From CAUZIR01 sp965250195 (GTDB taxonomy: Bacteria > Chloroflexota > Dehalococcoidia > Lucifugimonadales > UBA2962): a stretch of 64,000 nt of DNA. A program made the position numbers and the translations under genes. The stretch covers positions 1,488,001 to 1,552,000 of the forward strand of contig OZ252295.1 of the NCBI GenBank assembly GCA_965250195.1. Direction: 5' to 3'. Shown here piece by piece: positions 1 through 7,775 of this stretch (positions are counted from its first letter, which is position 1; each line of letters starts with the position of its first letter). The notes below the pieces were generated by a model, which saw only the letters and a program-made list of their open reading frames with translations, did no database searches and was not told where the DNA came from.

Positions 1-2301
1 GCCAAAGGCTGGTGTCCGTGGCACGCCGACAAAGCTGGCGGCAATCCGTCTCTCTCCATCACCGTCAGTAGGGGCCTGGTCAAGTGTTTTGTCTGTGATG
101 AGCCGAAGGAACGCCCGATCCTCGCGCTCGCCGAAGCGTGGGGCATCAAGTCGACCGCCGATGCGCAGAAAGAGTGGTCCGACATCAAGCCGTGGGAGAA
201 AGAGATCGAGGCGACCTACGACTACCTCGACGAAGACGGCAAGGTGTTGTTTCAGGTGGTCCGCTTCACGGTGCCAGCGGGCATGGACAAAGGCGGCGTC
301 CAGCGGTTCGCACAGCGCCGGCCCGTCGCCGAGGCCTTCGGCGGCTACAAATGGGACGTCAAGGGCGTTCCCCGAGTCCTCTACAACCTGCCGGCGATAA
401 AGGTCGCGGCCGACGACGAATGGGTGTACCTGGTCGAAGGGGAGAAAGACGCCGATCGCCTGATTGAGGCCGGGTTGCTGGCCACGACCGTCCCGATGGG
501 CGCGAAGGGCGTGACGAAGTCCCAGGCTGCTATGCTGACGGGTCGCCGGGTCTGCGTTATCCCCGACGACGACGATGCTGGCCACCAGCATATGCACAAG
601 TCCGGGAAATCCCTTCGTGAAGTGGTCGCGCAGGTCAAAGTCCTGGAGCTACCCGACTACGACGACAAGCCGCCCAAATCGGACGTCTCAGACTACCTGG
701 ACCACGGAGGGTCGATCCGCGAGCTGGCGGAGATCCTGGAGGCATCGCCCGAGTACAAGGTGTCGGCCGATGCCATCCACACCAATAGGTCCGGCCCGAA
801 CACGTTCGCGCACCCCCGCTACCGGTCGCAGGCGCTCGCGATCATCACCGAGCTGTCCAGCGCGGGTTATTTCGTGTGGGCTGAGAAGTTCGCCTACTAC
901 TTCGACAAGACGTCCCGAATCCTCATCCAGCTAGAGGAAGACAACGACGACCTGCGAATCCTGCTCAATGAGCGTTTCCATGTGAACCGCAGGGACGGTT
1001 TCTACGGCTACCTCGTCGAGCAGTTGCGCGTGGAAGCCGGGGCCCGCGGTGAGTCGTCGGTGATCCGCCTTCTCAGTCACTACGACCGCGGTTCCGAAAC
1101 GATGCTGTTGGACATGGGTGCCGGACGGACCCTGCGCATACGGCCGGACGGCATCGAGGAGCGCTACAACGGCGAGGACGGGGCGCTGTTCGGCTCCGAC
1201 TACACGATGTCGCCCTGGCGTTTCAAGCCAAACGCTCCGTCGGGAATCATGCCCGACATCCTCATCGAACCCATCCATTTCAGCAAGGACTCGGCCCTCG
1301 CGTTCAACCCTGATGAGCAGCGACTGTTGATGCTGTTATGGGTGGTATCCCTGCCGTTCTCGTCGGGCATGCCAACAAAGCCTCTGGCGCTCGCCGTAGG
1401 GCCCACCGGCTCCGGCAAAACGAACGTTTTTCGCCGTCTCGGTCGGATGCTGATGGGCCCCGAGTACGAGGTCGACACCATCGACAGCCAGAAAGACGAC
1501 GACTTTTGGGTGGCCATCAGCACCGAGCCCCTGGTGTGCTTCGACAACGTCGAGGGCTATATCCGGTGGCTAGAGAACACGCTGGCGCGCGCGGCCACCG
1601 GCGTCCGCTTCATCAAGCGCAAGCTCTACACGAACAACACCTCGATCAAGTACAAATCCAAGGCGGTGATCTGCCTCACGGCCATGTCGCCCAAGTTCCG
1701 ACGCCCTGACATCGCCTCTCGCCTGCTGATCTTTCACCTCGACAAGATCGACGCCAAAAGGGAGGAGGCCGAGCTGTGGGCTGAGATAGACGACAACCGG
1801 GACGTGCTCATGTCCGACCTGGCAAAGATGATCCAGCGGGTCCTAGCCGTCGAGCGCGCGGATCTGCCGGCTGTCGACGCCTCGATACGCATGGCCGATT
1901 TCGCACACACGGCCAGCCGGATCGGCGCCAGCCTGGGGGACGACGTTTCGGAACTCACTCAGCGCGTCCTCGGAAAGCTCACTACCACTCAGCGCTCTTA
2001 CGCCGTCGAGGAAGACGACCTGGCTGCTGCGCTCGCCGTGTGGATAGACCAGGAGCCAGCACAGAAGGCGCTTGATGGGGGTAAAACCAACTCCGGCCGG
2101 CTCGTGTCGGTGCCGGTGCTGTTCGGAGAGCTAAAGGCTGTGGCCGGCGCTTCGTTTTTGCCGTGGCGCATCGCCGACACCCGCCAGCTCGGAGCCCGAC
2201 TGAGAAACCTTCGTGAGCCGCTGAGCGACACATATGACATCGAAACGTCCCGACCAGGCGGAAATAGCCACTGGCAGATCACTAAAAAAGTTGTTGGTTA
2301 G
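1..2301 (+). CDS. Primase-helicase, zinc/TOPRIM/P-loop (5' partial)
   Basis: The frame is open from the first base, so the N-terminus is outside; 766 residues are visible. Visible residues 5-32 form a CHCC zinc motif (C5, H8, C29, C32), like the zinc-binding domain of DnaG or T7-gp4 primases. A TOPRIM-like fold follows, with VEGEKDADR near 145-153 and an acidic DDDD stretch near 188-191. A helicase-like ATPase comes after it, with Walker A GPTGSGKT at 467-474, a Walker B-like CFDN near 515, a sensor-like LTAMSP and a possible arginine finger SRLL. This order fits a phage replicative primase-helicase that makes primers and unwinds DNA. The iteron-like repeats just downstream fit a replication module. 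The exact helicase family is uncertain. Confidence 0.85.
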   Translation, partial: AKGWCPWHADKAGGNPSLSITVSRGLVKCFVCDEPKERPILALAEAWGIKSTADAQKEWSDIKPWEKEIEATYDYLDEDGKVLFQVVRFTVPAGMDKGGVQRFAQRRPVAEAFGGYKWDVKGVPRVLYNLPAIKVAADDEWVYLVEGEKDADRLIEAGLLATTVPMGAKGVTKSQAAMLTGRRVCVIPDDDDAGHQHMHKSGKSLREVVAQVKVLELPDYDDKPPKSDVSDYLDHGGSIRELAEILEASPEYKVSADAIHTNRSGPNTFAHPRYRSQALAIITELSSAGYFVWAEKFAYYFDKTSRILIQLEEDNDDLRILLNERFHVNRRDGFYGYLVEQLRVEAGARGESSVIRLLSHYDRGSETMLLDMGAGRTLRIRPDGIEERYNGEDGALFGSDYTMSPWRFKPNAPSGIMPDILIEPIHFSKDSALAFNPDEQRLLMLLWVVSLPFSSGMPTKPLALAVGPTGSGKTNVFRRLGRMLMGPEYEVDTIDSQKDDDFWVAISTEPLVCFDNVEGYIRWLENTLARAATGVRFIKRKLYTNNTSIKYKSKAVICLTAMSPKFRRPDIASRLLIFHLDKIDAKREEAELWAEIDDNRDVLMSDLAKMIQRVLAVERADLPAVDASIRMADFAHTASRIGASLGDDVSELTQRVLGKLTTTQRSYAVEEDDLAAALAVWIDQEPAQKALDGGKTNSGRLVSVPVLFGELKAVAGASFLPWRIADTRQLGARLRNLREPLSDTYDIETSRPGGNSHWQITKKVVG

Positions 2302-2537
2302 GCGAATTTCTAATGGTGAATCGGGCGATTTTAGGTTCTGACAGACTTTTGAGATTTCAAGTGCATGTGAATGGCAACACCCTTCTATCCGACCACGGTG
2401 CGACGCACAAGCCATTCATTTGGAATCGGGCAAGTGAATAGACCATTCACTTATTCACATGCAAAAACGCAAGTGAATGGCAAGTGAATGGCTATTGAAC
2501 GCCGATGGCAACAGGTAAAAACGTTTTTTATTCACTT
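2302..2537. repeat. Iteron-like repeat cluster, candidate replication origin
   Basis: This AT-rich gap after the primase holds at least eight copies of a motif close to CAAGTGAATGG in both orientations. Direct copies are at 2364-2374, 2431-2440, 2470-2480 and 2481-2491, the last two in tandem. Inverted copies are at 2411-2420, 2443-2452, 2453-2460 and 2530-2537. Such repeats beside a replication gene are typical of iteron origins bound by an initiator. A transcriptional operator array is the alternative. The last copy lies inside the earliest possible start of the next gene, which argues for a later start there. Confidence 0.6.
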
Positions 2538-2561
2538 ATGCATCAGAAATGGGGGTCAAGA

Positions 2562-2927
2562 GTGTCTAGCAATTTGCTAAACCGCCTGAAAGATGCTGGT
2601 CGACCAGTAACTGATTCGCCCGCCTCGAGCGTCGTCGAAGACGCGCTCACCCGTCTCAAAAAGGGGCAGGAGTGGTTGATGTCGAAGCACGACCAGCTCG
2701 CCGGCGGACCTGGTACTCCTGCTGTCGATCAGTTCTTAAAAGGCCTCGACACATGGGTCGAGCTGGAGAACGAAGTCAGGGCCGGCGGATTCAAAGGCTG
2801 CCCGATGGGAGCTGACGGCTGCCCCGAAGACGCGATCGTGACCTGCGATGCCTGCCGGTCGACGTCGGACGGTACGGACCAGGGTCAACTACTACCCGAG
2901 TTCCTGGGTCTCGAAGGCGCGGCATGA
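2562..2927 (+). CDS. Hypothetical protein with C-terminal Cys cluster
   Basis: I do not recognise this protein. The frame is open from 2505, but the ATG at 2505 has no ribosome site and overlaps an iteron. The GTG at 2562 is preceded by GGGGG at a usual distance, and ATG 2538 is a further option. From GTG it has 121 aa. The C-terminal third holds four cysteines in two pairs (CPMGADGC and CDAC), likely a small zinc site. Its stop overlaps the start of the next small gene (ATGA), so the two are probably translationally coupled. Confidence 0.6.
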   Translation: MSSNLLNRLKDAGRPVTDSPASSVVEDALTRLKKGQEWLMSKHDQLAGGPGTPAVDQFLKGLDTWVELENEVRAGGFKGCPMGADGCPEDAIVTCDACRSTSDGTDQGQLLPEFLGLEGAA

Positions 2928-3067
2928 CGACCATCTCTCGGCGACAAACCGGAGTCGTGGAACACAACCGGGTACCACTGGAGACCTGCCACCGCGACCA
3001 TCTGGTGGCCGTTACGAATGGCAATCGTGATCGAGTCTGTCAAAACGGAGTGAAAGGTAACGCATGA
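2924..3067 (+). CDS. Small coupled gene, 47 aa, unknown
   Basis: The frame opens on the ATGA overlap with the upstream stop and closes on another ATGA overlap with the next start. Both ends are therefore stitched into the operon, which is the main argument that it is real. The 47-residue product is basic and polar with two cysteines and several histidines. It matches no family I know. Its function is unknown. Confidence 0.5.
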   Translation: MTTISRRQTGVVEHNRVPLETCHRDHLVAVTNGNRDRVCQNGVKGNA

Positions 3068-3567
3068 GCAACGTAGGCAACATAACGACCCGTCGACCGT
3101 GGGAAAGCCTAGTGTCCGAACTCGTCAGCGAGTTTCGGAAGTGGGATGTCCCGCGCCATGACATCGAGATACCGGCGTTCCGAGACGCCGAGCGCGCCGG
3201 GAAAGTAGAGGTTCGGTTCCTCAAGGATGGCGAGTGGTATCCGGTGGAGTGTAAGGCCGGCGGCCGTGTCTTCGGTGTACGGGCGGCGATGCTCGCAATC
3301 CTGCAATCGGTAACCGCAACTCGCAAGGCTGACCAACGAGGCATCGGCTCCGTTCTCGGCCAAGTTGTAAGCGCGGTTGCTGCCCTCCCGCCGGCGAGGA
3401 ATGTGAAAGACCCGCACGCAGTCCTTGGGGTGGCGCCGGGCAGCCCGATGACGGCGATGGTGACCGCTTACAGGAACAGCCTAAAAACCTCCCACCCGGA
3501 CGGTGGCGGGTCTCCCGAAGCCTTCAAGGAAGTTCAGGAAGCCGGGAAGAAGCTCGGCATCACTTAA
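3064..3567 (+). CDS. J-domain-like protein, 167 aa
   Basis: The last ~50 residues look like a degenerate J domain: a DPHAVLGV opening helix, a loop with the hallmark HPD, and a following helix (PEAFKEVQEA). J proteins stimulate DnaK/Hsp70 ATPase. In a virus this could help replication-complex remodelling or capsid assembly, but that is inference. The N-terminal ~110 residues are unrecognised and may be an alpha/beta fold. The start has a good ribosome site, AGGTAACGC then ATG, shared with other genes in this block, and overlaps the previous stop. Confidence 0.6.
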   Translation: MSNVGNITTRRPWESLVSELVSEFRKWDVPRHDIEIPAFRDAERAGKVEVRFLKDGEWYPVECKAGGRVFGVRAAMLAILQSVTATRKADQRGIGSVLGQVVSAVAALPPARNVKDPHAVLGVAPGSPMTAMVTAYRNSLKTSHPDGGGSPEAFKEVQEAGKKLGIT

Positions 3568-3708
3568 TCAGTCGGCCGCGGTGCTGGCCGCGATTAGGGG
3601 CATGGTGGTCCCTGTCGCTGGTGCCGGTTAAACGGAGGAGTGAGCGCCCCTACCAAGGGCTCGGCCGCGGCCAGACCGGAAAGACAGAAGACTACAAAAG
3701 GTGACGCG

Positions 3709-4326
3709 ATGACACCAAAAGCACCCGCCGAGCCCGACCGGGTCTCCTGCCTCCGCTGCAGAGGTGAAATGGACAAGGTCGGCCTGGCTAATAACCACCA
3801 GGGATGCTCCAGCTGCCGGGGCCGAGCGCGCCTAAACCGCAGGGCTCGCTACAACGAGCGACTGCAGGATGGCCTTTGCCCGGGCTGCGCCGGCCCGCGA
3901 GACCTGGCCGGAATCCAGTGCTCGGACTGCCGATCGCGGAATCGTGTCAGCCAAACGGAGAACCGGACCACGGGAAAGGCGACCGCCTACCAGAACGCCT
4001 ACATCGCCAGGAACCGGGCCAGGGGCACGTGCGGCTACTGCGGCGGCCGGCTAGAGCCCGGTTACCGGATGTGCGCCAGCTGCCGACAGCGGCGCCGAGA
4101 GGTCTACCAGCGTGACCCTATCGGCCATCGACTCCGGGCGCTCAGGCGTGGGTACTACAAGCCGCGCCCTTCCCCGCTGTGCGTGCGCTGCCATACGGCC
4201 GGGACCAGGTGCATTCCTGGGTGCGGAAAGATGACGGCGTTCCACCACCAGGAGTCGGGCTGCTACGCGACCTGTAAATGTGGCCGGCAGCGAGCTATCG
4301 AGATCGGTGTCGGGTCAGCCGCATGA
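3709..4326 (+). CDS. Multi-zinc-ribbon protein
   Basis: The protein has 205 aa and about 20 cysteines, mostly as CxxC pairs (CLRC, CSSC, CPGC, CSDC, CGYC, CASC, CVRC, then CKCG), suggesting four zinc ribbons in a row with Arg-rich linkers. This layout suits nucleic-acid binding. The frame extends up to a GTG at 3640, but its GGAGG lies only one base away. ATG 3709 has AGGTGACGCG directly before it, matching the initiation context of neighbouring genes, so I chose it. No known family was recognised. Confidence 0.65.
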   Translation: MTPKAPAEPDRVSCLRCRGEMDKVGLANNHQGCSSCRGRARLNRRARYNERLQDGLCPGCAGPRDLAGIQCSDCRSRNRVSQTENRTTGKATAYQNAYIARNRARGTCGYCGGRLEPGYRMCASCRQRRREVYQRDPIGHRLRALRRGYYKPRPSPLCVRCHTAGTRCIPGCGKMTAFHHQESGCYATCKCGRQRAIEIGVGSAA

Positions 4327-4337
4327 CAGGTAACGCG

Positions 4338-4487
4338 ATGAAAAAGTTTTACGACTGCGATTGTCACCTATGCCGCGAGTGCATCGCCCTTTATGAACGA
4401 CACCAGGCCAAGTGGACCCCGGACGCCCAGCGGGAGCTCGATCGGGAATTCAAGAACACACACGAAGGCCGCGACGAATGTGCATGA
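4338..4487 (+). CDS. Cys-rich mini-protein, 49 aa
   Basis: The start has the element's standard context AGGTAACGCG before ATG. The N-terminus carries CDCHLCREC, a compact metal-binding cluster, followed by a charged helix. The stop overlaps the next start (ATGA). A longer frame from 4278 lacks a ribosome site. Function unknown; a zinc-binding adaptor is plausible. Confidence 0.6.
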   Translation: MKKFYDCDCHLCRECIALYERHQAKWTPDAQRELDREFKNTHEGRDECA

Positions 4488-4693
4488 ATCGTAACGAAGA
4501 CCCGCTGCCCCTACCGGCCGATGCCAAGCCCATGACCCGTGGGGAATTGGACTCGATGGGCGAACACTCGCCCTTTGAAGATGACAACGTTGATGAGTTT
4601 CTGGCCTCAATCGGGCGCGGGCCGCTCGTTGAAAACTGCCCGACCTGCGGCGGAGCCGGCTACGTCCGTAAAGACGCCCCGACGGATCAATAG
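4484..4693 (+). CDS. Small zinc-ribbon protein, 69 aa
   Basis: Starts on the ATGA overlap with the preceding gene. The acidic N-terminal two thirds end in CPTCGGAGYV, a half zinc ribbon of the DnaJ CxxCxGxG kind. That recalls the J-like protein upstream, although a single repeat is too little to claim a link. Function unknown. Confidence 0.55.
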   Translation: MNRNEDPLPLPADAKPMTRGELDSMGEHSPFEDDNVDEFLASIGRGPLVENCPTCGGAGYVRKDAPTDQ

Positions 4694-4706
4694 GGAGAGC
4701 AGCGTT

Positions 4707-4862
4707 ATGGATTACTTGGAGAAAGCCGAACAGCACCTGGCAAAGGCTGAAGACATTTTGGAGCAGCGCCACACCAAGGCCGACGGTCGGTTGCCACGAG
4801 TACGGGGTTCTAGGGGCCTCTGCGTCGTTTGTGGGCGTGCCAGGGCGGGACATGATGGGTGA
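4707..4862 (+). CDS. Small protein with CxxC, 51 aa
   Basis: ATG 4707 follows AGGGAGAGCAGCG, a reasonable ribosome site. The product has an amphipathic acidic helix at residues 1-20 and a CVVCGR motif near the C-terminus. Its stop lies inside the start region of the serine recombinase, so the two are likely coupled. Function unknown. Confidence 0.5.
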   Translation: MDYLEKAEQHLAKAEDILEQRHTKADGRLPRVRGSRGLCVVCGRARAGHDG

Positions 4863-5625
4863 GGTCGTCCGCGCCGCTCTCTACGCTCGTGTGTCGACTC
4901 GGGACAAGCACCAGAACCCCGACGTCCAGCTCCGACAGATGAGGTCCTGGTGTGAGCTGCGAGGGTGGGAGATCGTCGAGGAATACACCGACGTCGCCTC
5001 CGCCAACGACATGCGCCGGCGCGAGCGATGGCGGCACCTGGTCGACGACGTCGCCCGTCGGCGCTTCGACGTGGTCCTGGTCCAAGCCCTCGATCGAGCG
5101 TTCCGGTCGGTCAAGCACCTGCACGACACCCTGGAGGCGTTCGGCCTCACCAAAACGGACTTCACCAGCGTCCGGGAGCAGATCGACACATCGACGGCCA
5201 TGGGGCGGTTCTTTATGACGGTGCTCGGGGCGCTCGCCGAGCTGGAGCTTTCGATTATCAGGGAACGCATCAACGCTGGCCAGGAGCACGCGCGAGCACA
5301 CGGGAAGGTAATCGGCCGAGCGCCGGCGATCAACAGGCCCGCCGTCAAGCAAAAACTAGCCGACGTCCTGCGTCGAGTACTCGACGACGAGCTGAGCCAG
5401 CGAGACGCCGCGGTCAAGCTCGAAATCGGCCGGGCTTCACTGTCACGCGGCATCCAGTGGTTGGTCGGGCCAGGCACTGGATTCGCCGGCGACTACGGCG
5501 TCGACGAAAAGCTTCTGGTCGAGCTGATCTACCGATTTTCACCAGATCCGGAAGGAAACGGCGTCGAGGCGTCCACGGAGAGCGACGTTGCAGCGGCCCC
5601 GCAGGGAATTGGTCCGGGTGTTTGA
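4852..5625 (+). CDS. Serine recombinase (resolvase/invertase family)
   Basis: The 257-aa protein has the resolvase catalytic domain: YARVST with the nucleophilic Ser at residue 15, an ALDRAFRS-type arginine motif, and the long E-helix with GRFFMTVLGALAELE. A C-terminal region that could hold a helix-turn-helix (SQRDAAVKLEIGRASLSRG) follows. It is about the size of small invertases and resolvases, with an extra tail. It would cut and rejoin DNA at short sites, for example to resolve dimers or flip a segment. The element also carries a tyrosine recombinase at its right end, so this enzyme may have a different job. ATG 4852 with AGGGCGGG upstream was preferred over a GTG at 4831. Confidence 0.9.
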   Translation: MMGEVVRAALYARVSTRDKHQNPDVQLRQMRSWCELRGWEIVEEYTDVASANDMRRRERWRHLVDDVARRRFDVVLVQALDRAFRSVKHLHDTLEAFGLTKTDFTSVREQIDTSTAMGRFFMTVLGALAELELSIIRERINAGQEHARAHGKVIGRAPAINRPAVKQKLADVLRRVLDDELSQRDAAVKLEIGRASLSRGIQWLVGPGTGFAGDYGVDEKLLVELIYRFSPDPEGNGVEASTESDVAAAPQGIGPGV

Positions 5626-5686
5626 AATAGATCCGTTTCTCGACGCGGGTATACAGGGGCGGAGAGCCCGGCCGGAATCGAGGCCG

Positions 5687-5914
5687 TTACAGGGCTGTCG
5701 TCGTGTAGAAGACGTGAGGCGTCCCGCCGGCGCCGGCGGGGGTGACGTCCAGGATCGCGAACGCGACAGCGACATCGCCGGTGTTCGCGAAGTCGGTCTG
5801 GCTGTAGGCGTACTCGGCCGCCGGCGTTTCGGGGAGTCCGGAAACTTCGATCGCAGCGCCGAAGGCGACGGCTCCTGCCAACGAGCCGCCCACCAAATAT
5901 TCACGCAATCCCAT
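5687..5914 (-). CDS. Small membrane protein, 75 aa, probably leaderless
   Basis: The product opens with a short head and a Gly/Ala-rich hydrophobic segment (residues ~9-24), followed by a beta-rich tail. It resembles in style the small membrane proteins of the virion block. A perfect TATAAT on the same strand lies six bases before ATG 5914, so the transcript would begin at or next to the start codon, and there is no Shine-Dalgarno. The frame extends upstream to 6034, but that part overlaps the + strand gene at 5944. Function unknown. Confidence 0.5.
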   Translation of the reverse strand: MGLREYLVGGSLAGAVAFGAAIEVSGLPETPAAEYAYSQTDFANTGDVAVAFAILDVTPAGAGGTPHVFYTTTAL

Positions 5915-5920
5915 AGAGAA

Positions 5921-5926
5921 ATTATA
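5921..5926 (-). promoter_or_regulatory. TATAAT -10 box for leaderless gene 5914-5687
   Basis: A consensus TATAAT ends six bases before an ATG on the - strand. No clear -35 is visible at 16-18 bp. The same short interval carries GGAGGT for the + strand gene at 5944. Confidence 0.45.
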
Positions 5927-5943
5927 CGGAGGTAGTCCAAGCC

Positions 5944-6285
5944 TTGAACAGCGAAGCTCTGTTGACGTTAGTGGACCGGTGGCGCACAGATCGAGCGTCC
6001 GCCGATCGGGTGAGTCGAGAGCCGGCAGTTTCATTCTGGAACGACGCCCGTGCCGCCTGCGCGAACGAGTTGCAAGCCGTATTGACCGCCGCGATAGAGC
6101 CGCCAGCTCGTCCGTTTTCGCTCCTGCACCTGTCGCCGCGGTGGACGGTCATGTTTAACAGGCGCCAGTTTCATTGGGGCCTCCACTGGTCGCTCCCTGG
6201 GCAAGACGCCCGAGCTTATCTGTGGGGAATCGACCTCGGGCCATTCGTTCTGATGCGCCGGCCTGGTGGCCCGAAAACGGGGTGA
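5944..6285 (+). CDS. Hypothetical protein, 113 aa
   Basis: Starts with TTG 5944, nine bases after GGAGGT (5929-5934). The product has an acidic/basic helical N-terminal half and an aromatic-rich C-terminal half (several W, F and H). I recognise no domain. It is transcribed in line with the replication module. Confidence 0.5.
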   Translation: MNSEALLTLVDRWRTDRASADRVSREPAVSFWNDARAACANELQAVLTAAIEPPARPFSLLHLSPRWTVMFNRRQFHWGLHWSLPGQDARAYLWGIDLGPFVLMRRPGGPKTG

Positions 6286-6364
6286 CCGTGACAGGTACGG
6301 AAATGGATCCAAATTCGGGGTGCCCGAAACCACATGTTTACGGGCCACGTTCGGAGAATCAATC

Positions 6365-6745
6365 GTGAAGATCATTTCGTTCGGTTGGACATCGGAGGCC
6401 CTGCTGGCCGGCGTTAAGACCGTGACCCGTCGGGACTGGAAGCCGAGCTTTGTCAACCAGTGGTCTGTCGGCGACCAGGCCCAGGCCTGGGATAAAAACC
6501 CGCGGGCAGGCGGGAAGCGAATCGGAACCATCGAAATGACCGAACCGTTGACCCGCCAGCCGACCAGCTCCATGACTGCCCAGGACTACATAGACGAAGG
6601 GTTCGAGTGGATGGAGGCCAACGGGCTGTATATGCCGGCCGGGTCGCCGTGGGCGGGGCTGAGTCCGGCTGCGGCGTTCGATGTCTGGCAAGGCGAAGAC
6701 GTGCCCATGTGGGTTGTGCGGTTCCGGGTGGTCGGCACGACATGA
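6365..6745 (+). CDS. ASCH/PUA-like domain protein
   Basis: The 126-aa product resembles ASCH-type PUA-like proteins: an ISFGWTSEALLAGVKTVTRR opening like the conserved helix and TxTxR strand of the family, then KRIGTIEM. ASCH domains bind nucleic acids or modified bases and are common in phages. The exact role is unknown. GTG 6365 with GGAGAATCAATC before it was chosen because the domain begins there; the frame runs further upstream without recognisable content. The stop overlaps the next start (ATGA). Confidence 0.6.
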   Translation: MKIISFGWTSEALLAGVKTVTRRDWKPSFVNQWSVGDQAQAWDKNPRAGGKRIGTIEMTEPLTRQPTSSMTAQDYIDEGFEWMEANGLYMPAGSPWAGLSPAAAFDVWQGEDVPMWVVRFRVVGTT

Positions 6746-6957
6746 CGGGACAGAGACGCCGTGACCGCCCCCGCGACCGCCTGTGCTGGTGGTGCAGGAC
6801 CGCGACGTCCATCGGCGACACGAATTTCTGTAGTACGAGCCACCGAGATCTCTACATGGGCGGCGTGAGGGCTAACGTGCAGCCCGGCGGCACGGCCGGC
6901 TATTACCAGAGCAAGACGCAAGGCGGGCCGTCGTCGGCCGAAAGTGTTTGGCGGTAA
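6742..6957 (+). CDS. Small zinc-finger-like protein, 71 aa
   Basis: Coupled to the upstream gene by ATGA. The Arg-rich N-terminus is followed by CWWC and a later Cys and His (C-x2-C-x14-C and then HRD), so one zinc site is plausible. The tail is Gly/Ser-rich. Function unknown. Confidence 0.5.
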   Translation: MTGQRRRDRPRDRLCWWCRTATSIGDTNFCSTSHRDLYMGGVRANVQPGGTAGYYQSKTQGGPSSAESVWR

Positions 6958-7187
6958 TGGCCCGTTCGGTAGCCGTCGCCAGAAACCCTCTCGCCTTCGA
7001 GCGATGCATGGAGCACGGGCTGGCCGCGTTCTGCTATCTCCAGGGCGACGGCAGCCACGTCGACGGAAACGATTGCCGGTGTGACGAGATAGCCGGTCGG
7101 CCGCATCCCGAGTGTCCGGTCGAGGCGCACGCACGAGCCGGCCAGGCGATCGGGATCAAGGTAAACGGTCAATTAAGGATGCTTTAG
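6957..7187 (+). CDS. Cys/His-rich small protein, 76 aa
   Basis: ATG overlaps the previous stop (TAATG). Four cysteines and several histidines (CMEH, CYLQ, CRCDE, HPECP) suggest metal binding. No known family. Confidence 0.5.
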   Translation: MARSVAVARNPLAFERCMEHGLAAFCYLQGDGSHVDGNDCRCDEIAGRPHPECPVEAHARAGQAIGIKVNGQLRML

Positions 7188-7194
7188 GAGAGCC

Positions 7195-7698
7195 ATGCCA
7201 AAGACAGCCAACGCGAGATTGAAGCCGGGTCAACGGTGGGAGCTGCTCAACATTCGGGTGCGGCAGATCGCCGGACCCACGCAACCGAGCTTTACCGTAC
7301 TCGAGATGTACGAACGCCAGGGACGGGTCGTCGTCTATGGGGAATCCCATTTTTTCGAGGTCCACACGTACTTACACGGTGTAATCGGTGTCAAAGACAA
7401 GGCCGGCGCATTCGTGGTCGCTCCGGGGATGAACGCCCAGGCCGTCGACAGCTCTACAGAGTTATTTCATGGTCAACCACTCCGCCTGGTCGATCCGACC
7501 GACCGGCGGGTGCAGATCCCGGTCGTTAATTGGGCGGCGAGACTCGGCGAGCTTTGGTGGACGCCGCAGGGCCAACAAACCGACAAGGACGAGCTGATCC
7601 GGAGGGGTGAGCTGGTCTGCAAGATGATGTTCGAGCTGGAGCGCGACGGCAAACTGCCGCTGTGGTTCAGGCGCGGAAGGATCATGCAGCGGAACTAG
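7195..7698 (+). CDS. Hypothetical protein, 167 aa
   Basis: A clear ribosome site (AGGAGAGCC) precedes ATG 7195, seven bases after the previous stop. The predicted fold is beta-rich in the first half and helical at the end, with a basic C-terminus. It is the last gene of the + strand module; a strong hairpin terminator follows within 20 bases. I recognise no family. Confidence 0.65.
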   Translation: MPKTANARLKPGQRWELLNIRVRQIAGPTQPSFTVLEMYERQGRVVVYGESHFFEVHTYLHGVIGVKDKAGAFVVAPGMNAQAVDSSTELFHGQPLRLVDPTDRRVQIPVVNWAARLGELWWTPQGQQTDKDELIRRGELVCKMMFELERDGKLPLWFRRGRIMQRN

Positions 7699-7703
7699 CG
7701 AGG

Positions 7704-7717
7704 GTTTCCCTGGAAAC
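7704..7717. repeat. 14-bp palindrome GTTTCCCTGGAAAC, copy 1
   Basis: Inverted repeat GTTTCC-CT-GGAAAC just before the 7.7-kb terminator. The identical 14-mer recurs at 9221-9234, and close variants at 17676 and 19758. Candidate operator or other protein-binding site of the element. Confidence 0.5.
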
Positions 7718-7754
7718 GAAAGGGCCCCGGCCGATGTCGGGGCCCTTTCGTTTT
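7718..7754. terminator. Bidirectional intrinsic terminator between convergent modules
   Basis: A 12-bp perfect GC-rich stem (7718-7729 with 7738-7749), an 8-nt loop and TTTT on the + side; the - side is also T-rich. It sits between the stop at 7698 (+) and the stop at 7776 (-), where the replication and virion modules converge. Confidence 0.85.
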
Positions 7755-7775
7755 GTCAGCGCCTGGTGGGTTCGT

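Noticed and set aside
2364..2491. CRISPR array reading of the CAAGTGAATGG repeats
   Set aside because: Repeats are ~11 bp, lie in both orientations and have irregular spacing, and there are no cas genes.
5944..6034. Upstream extension of the - strand gene at 5687-5914
   Set aside because: It would overlap the + strand gene, and the TATAAT is placed for the start at 5914.
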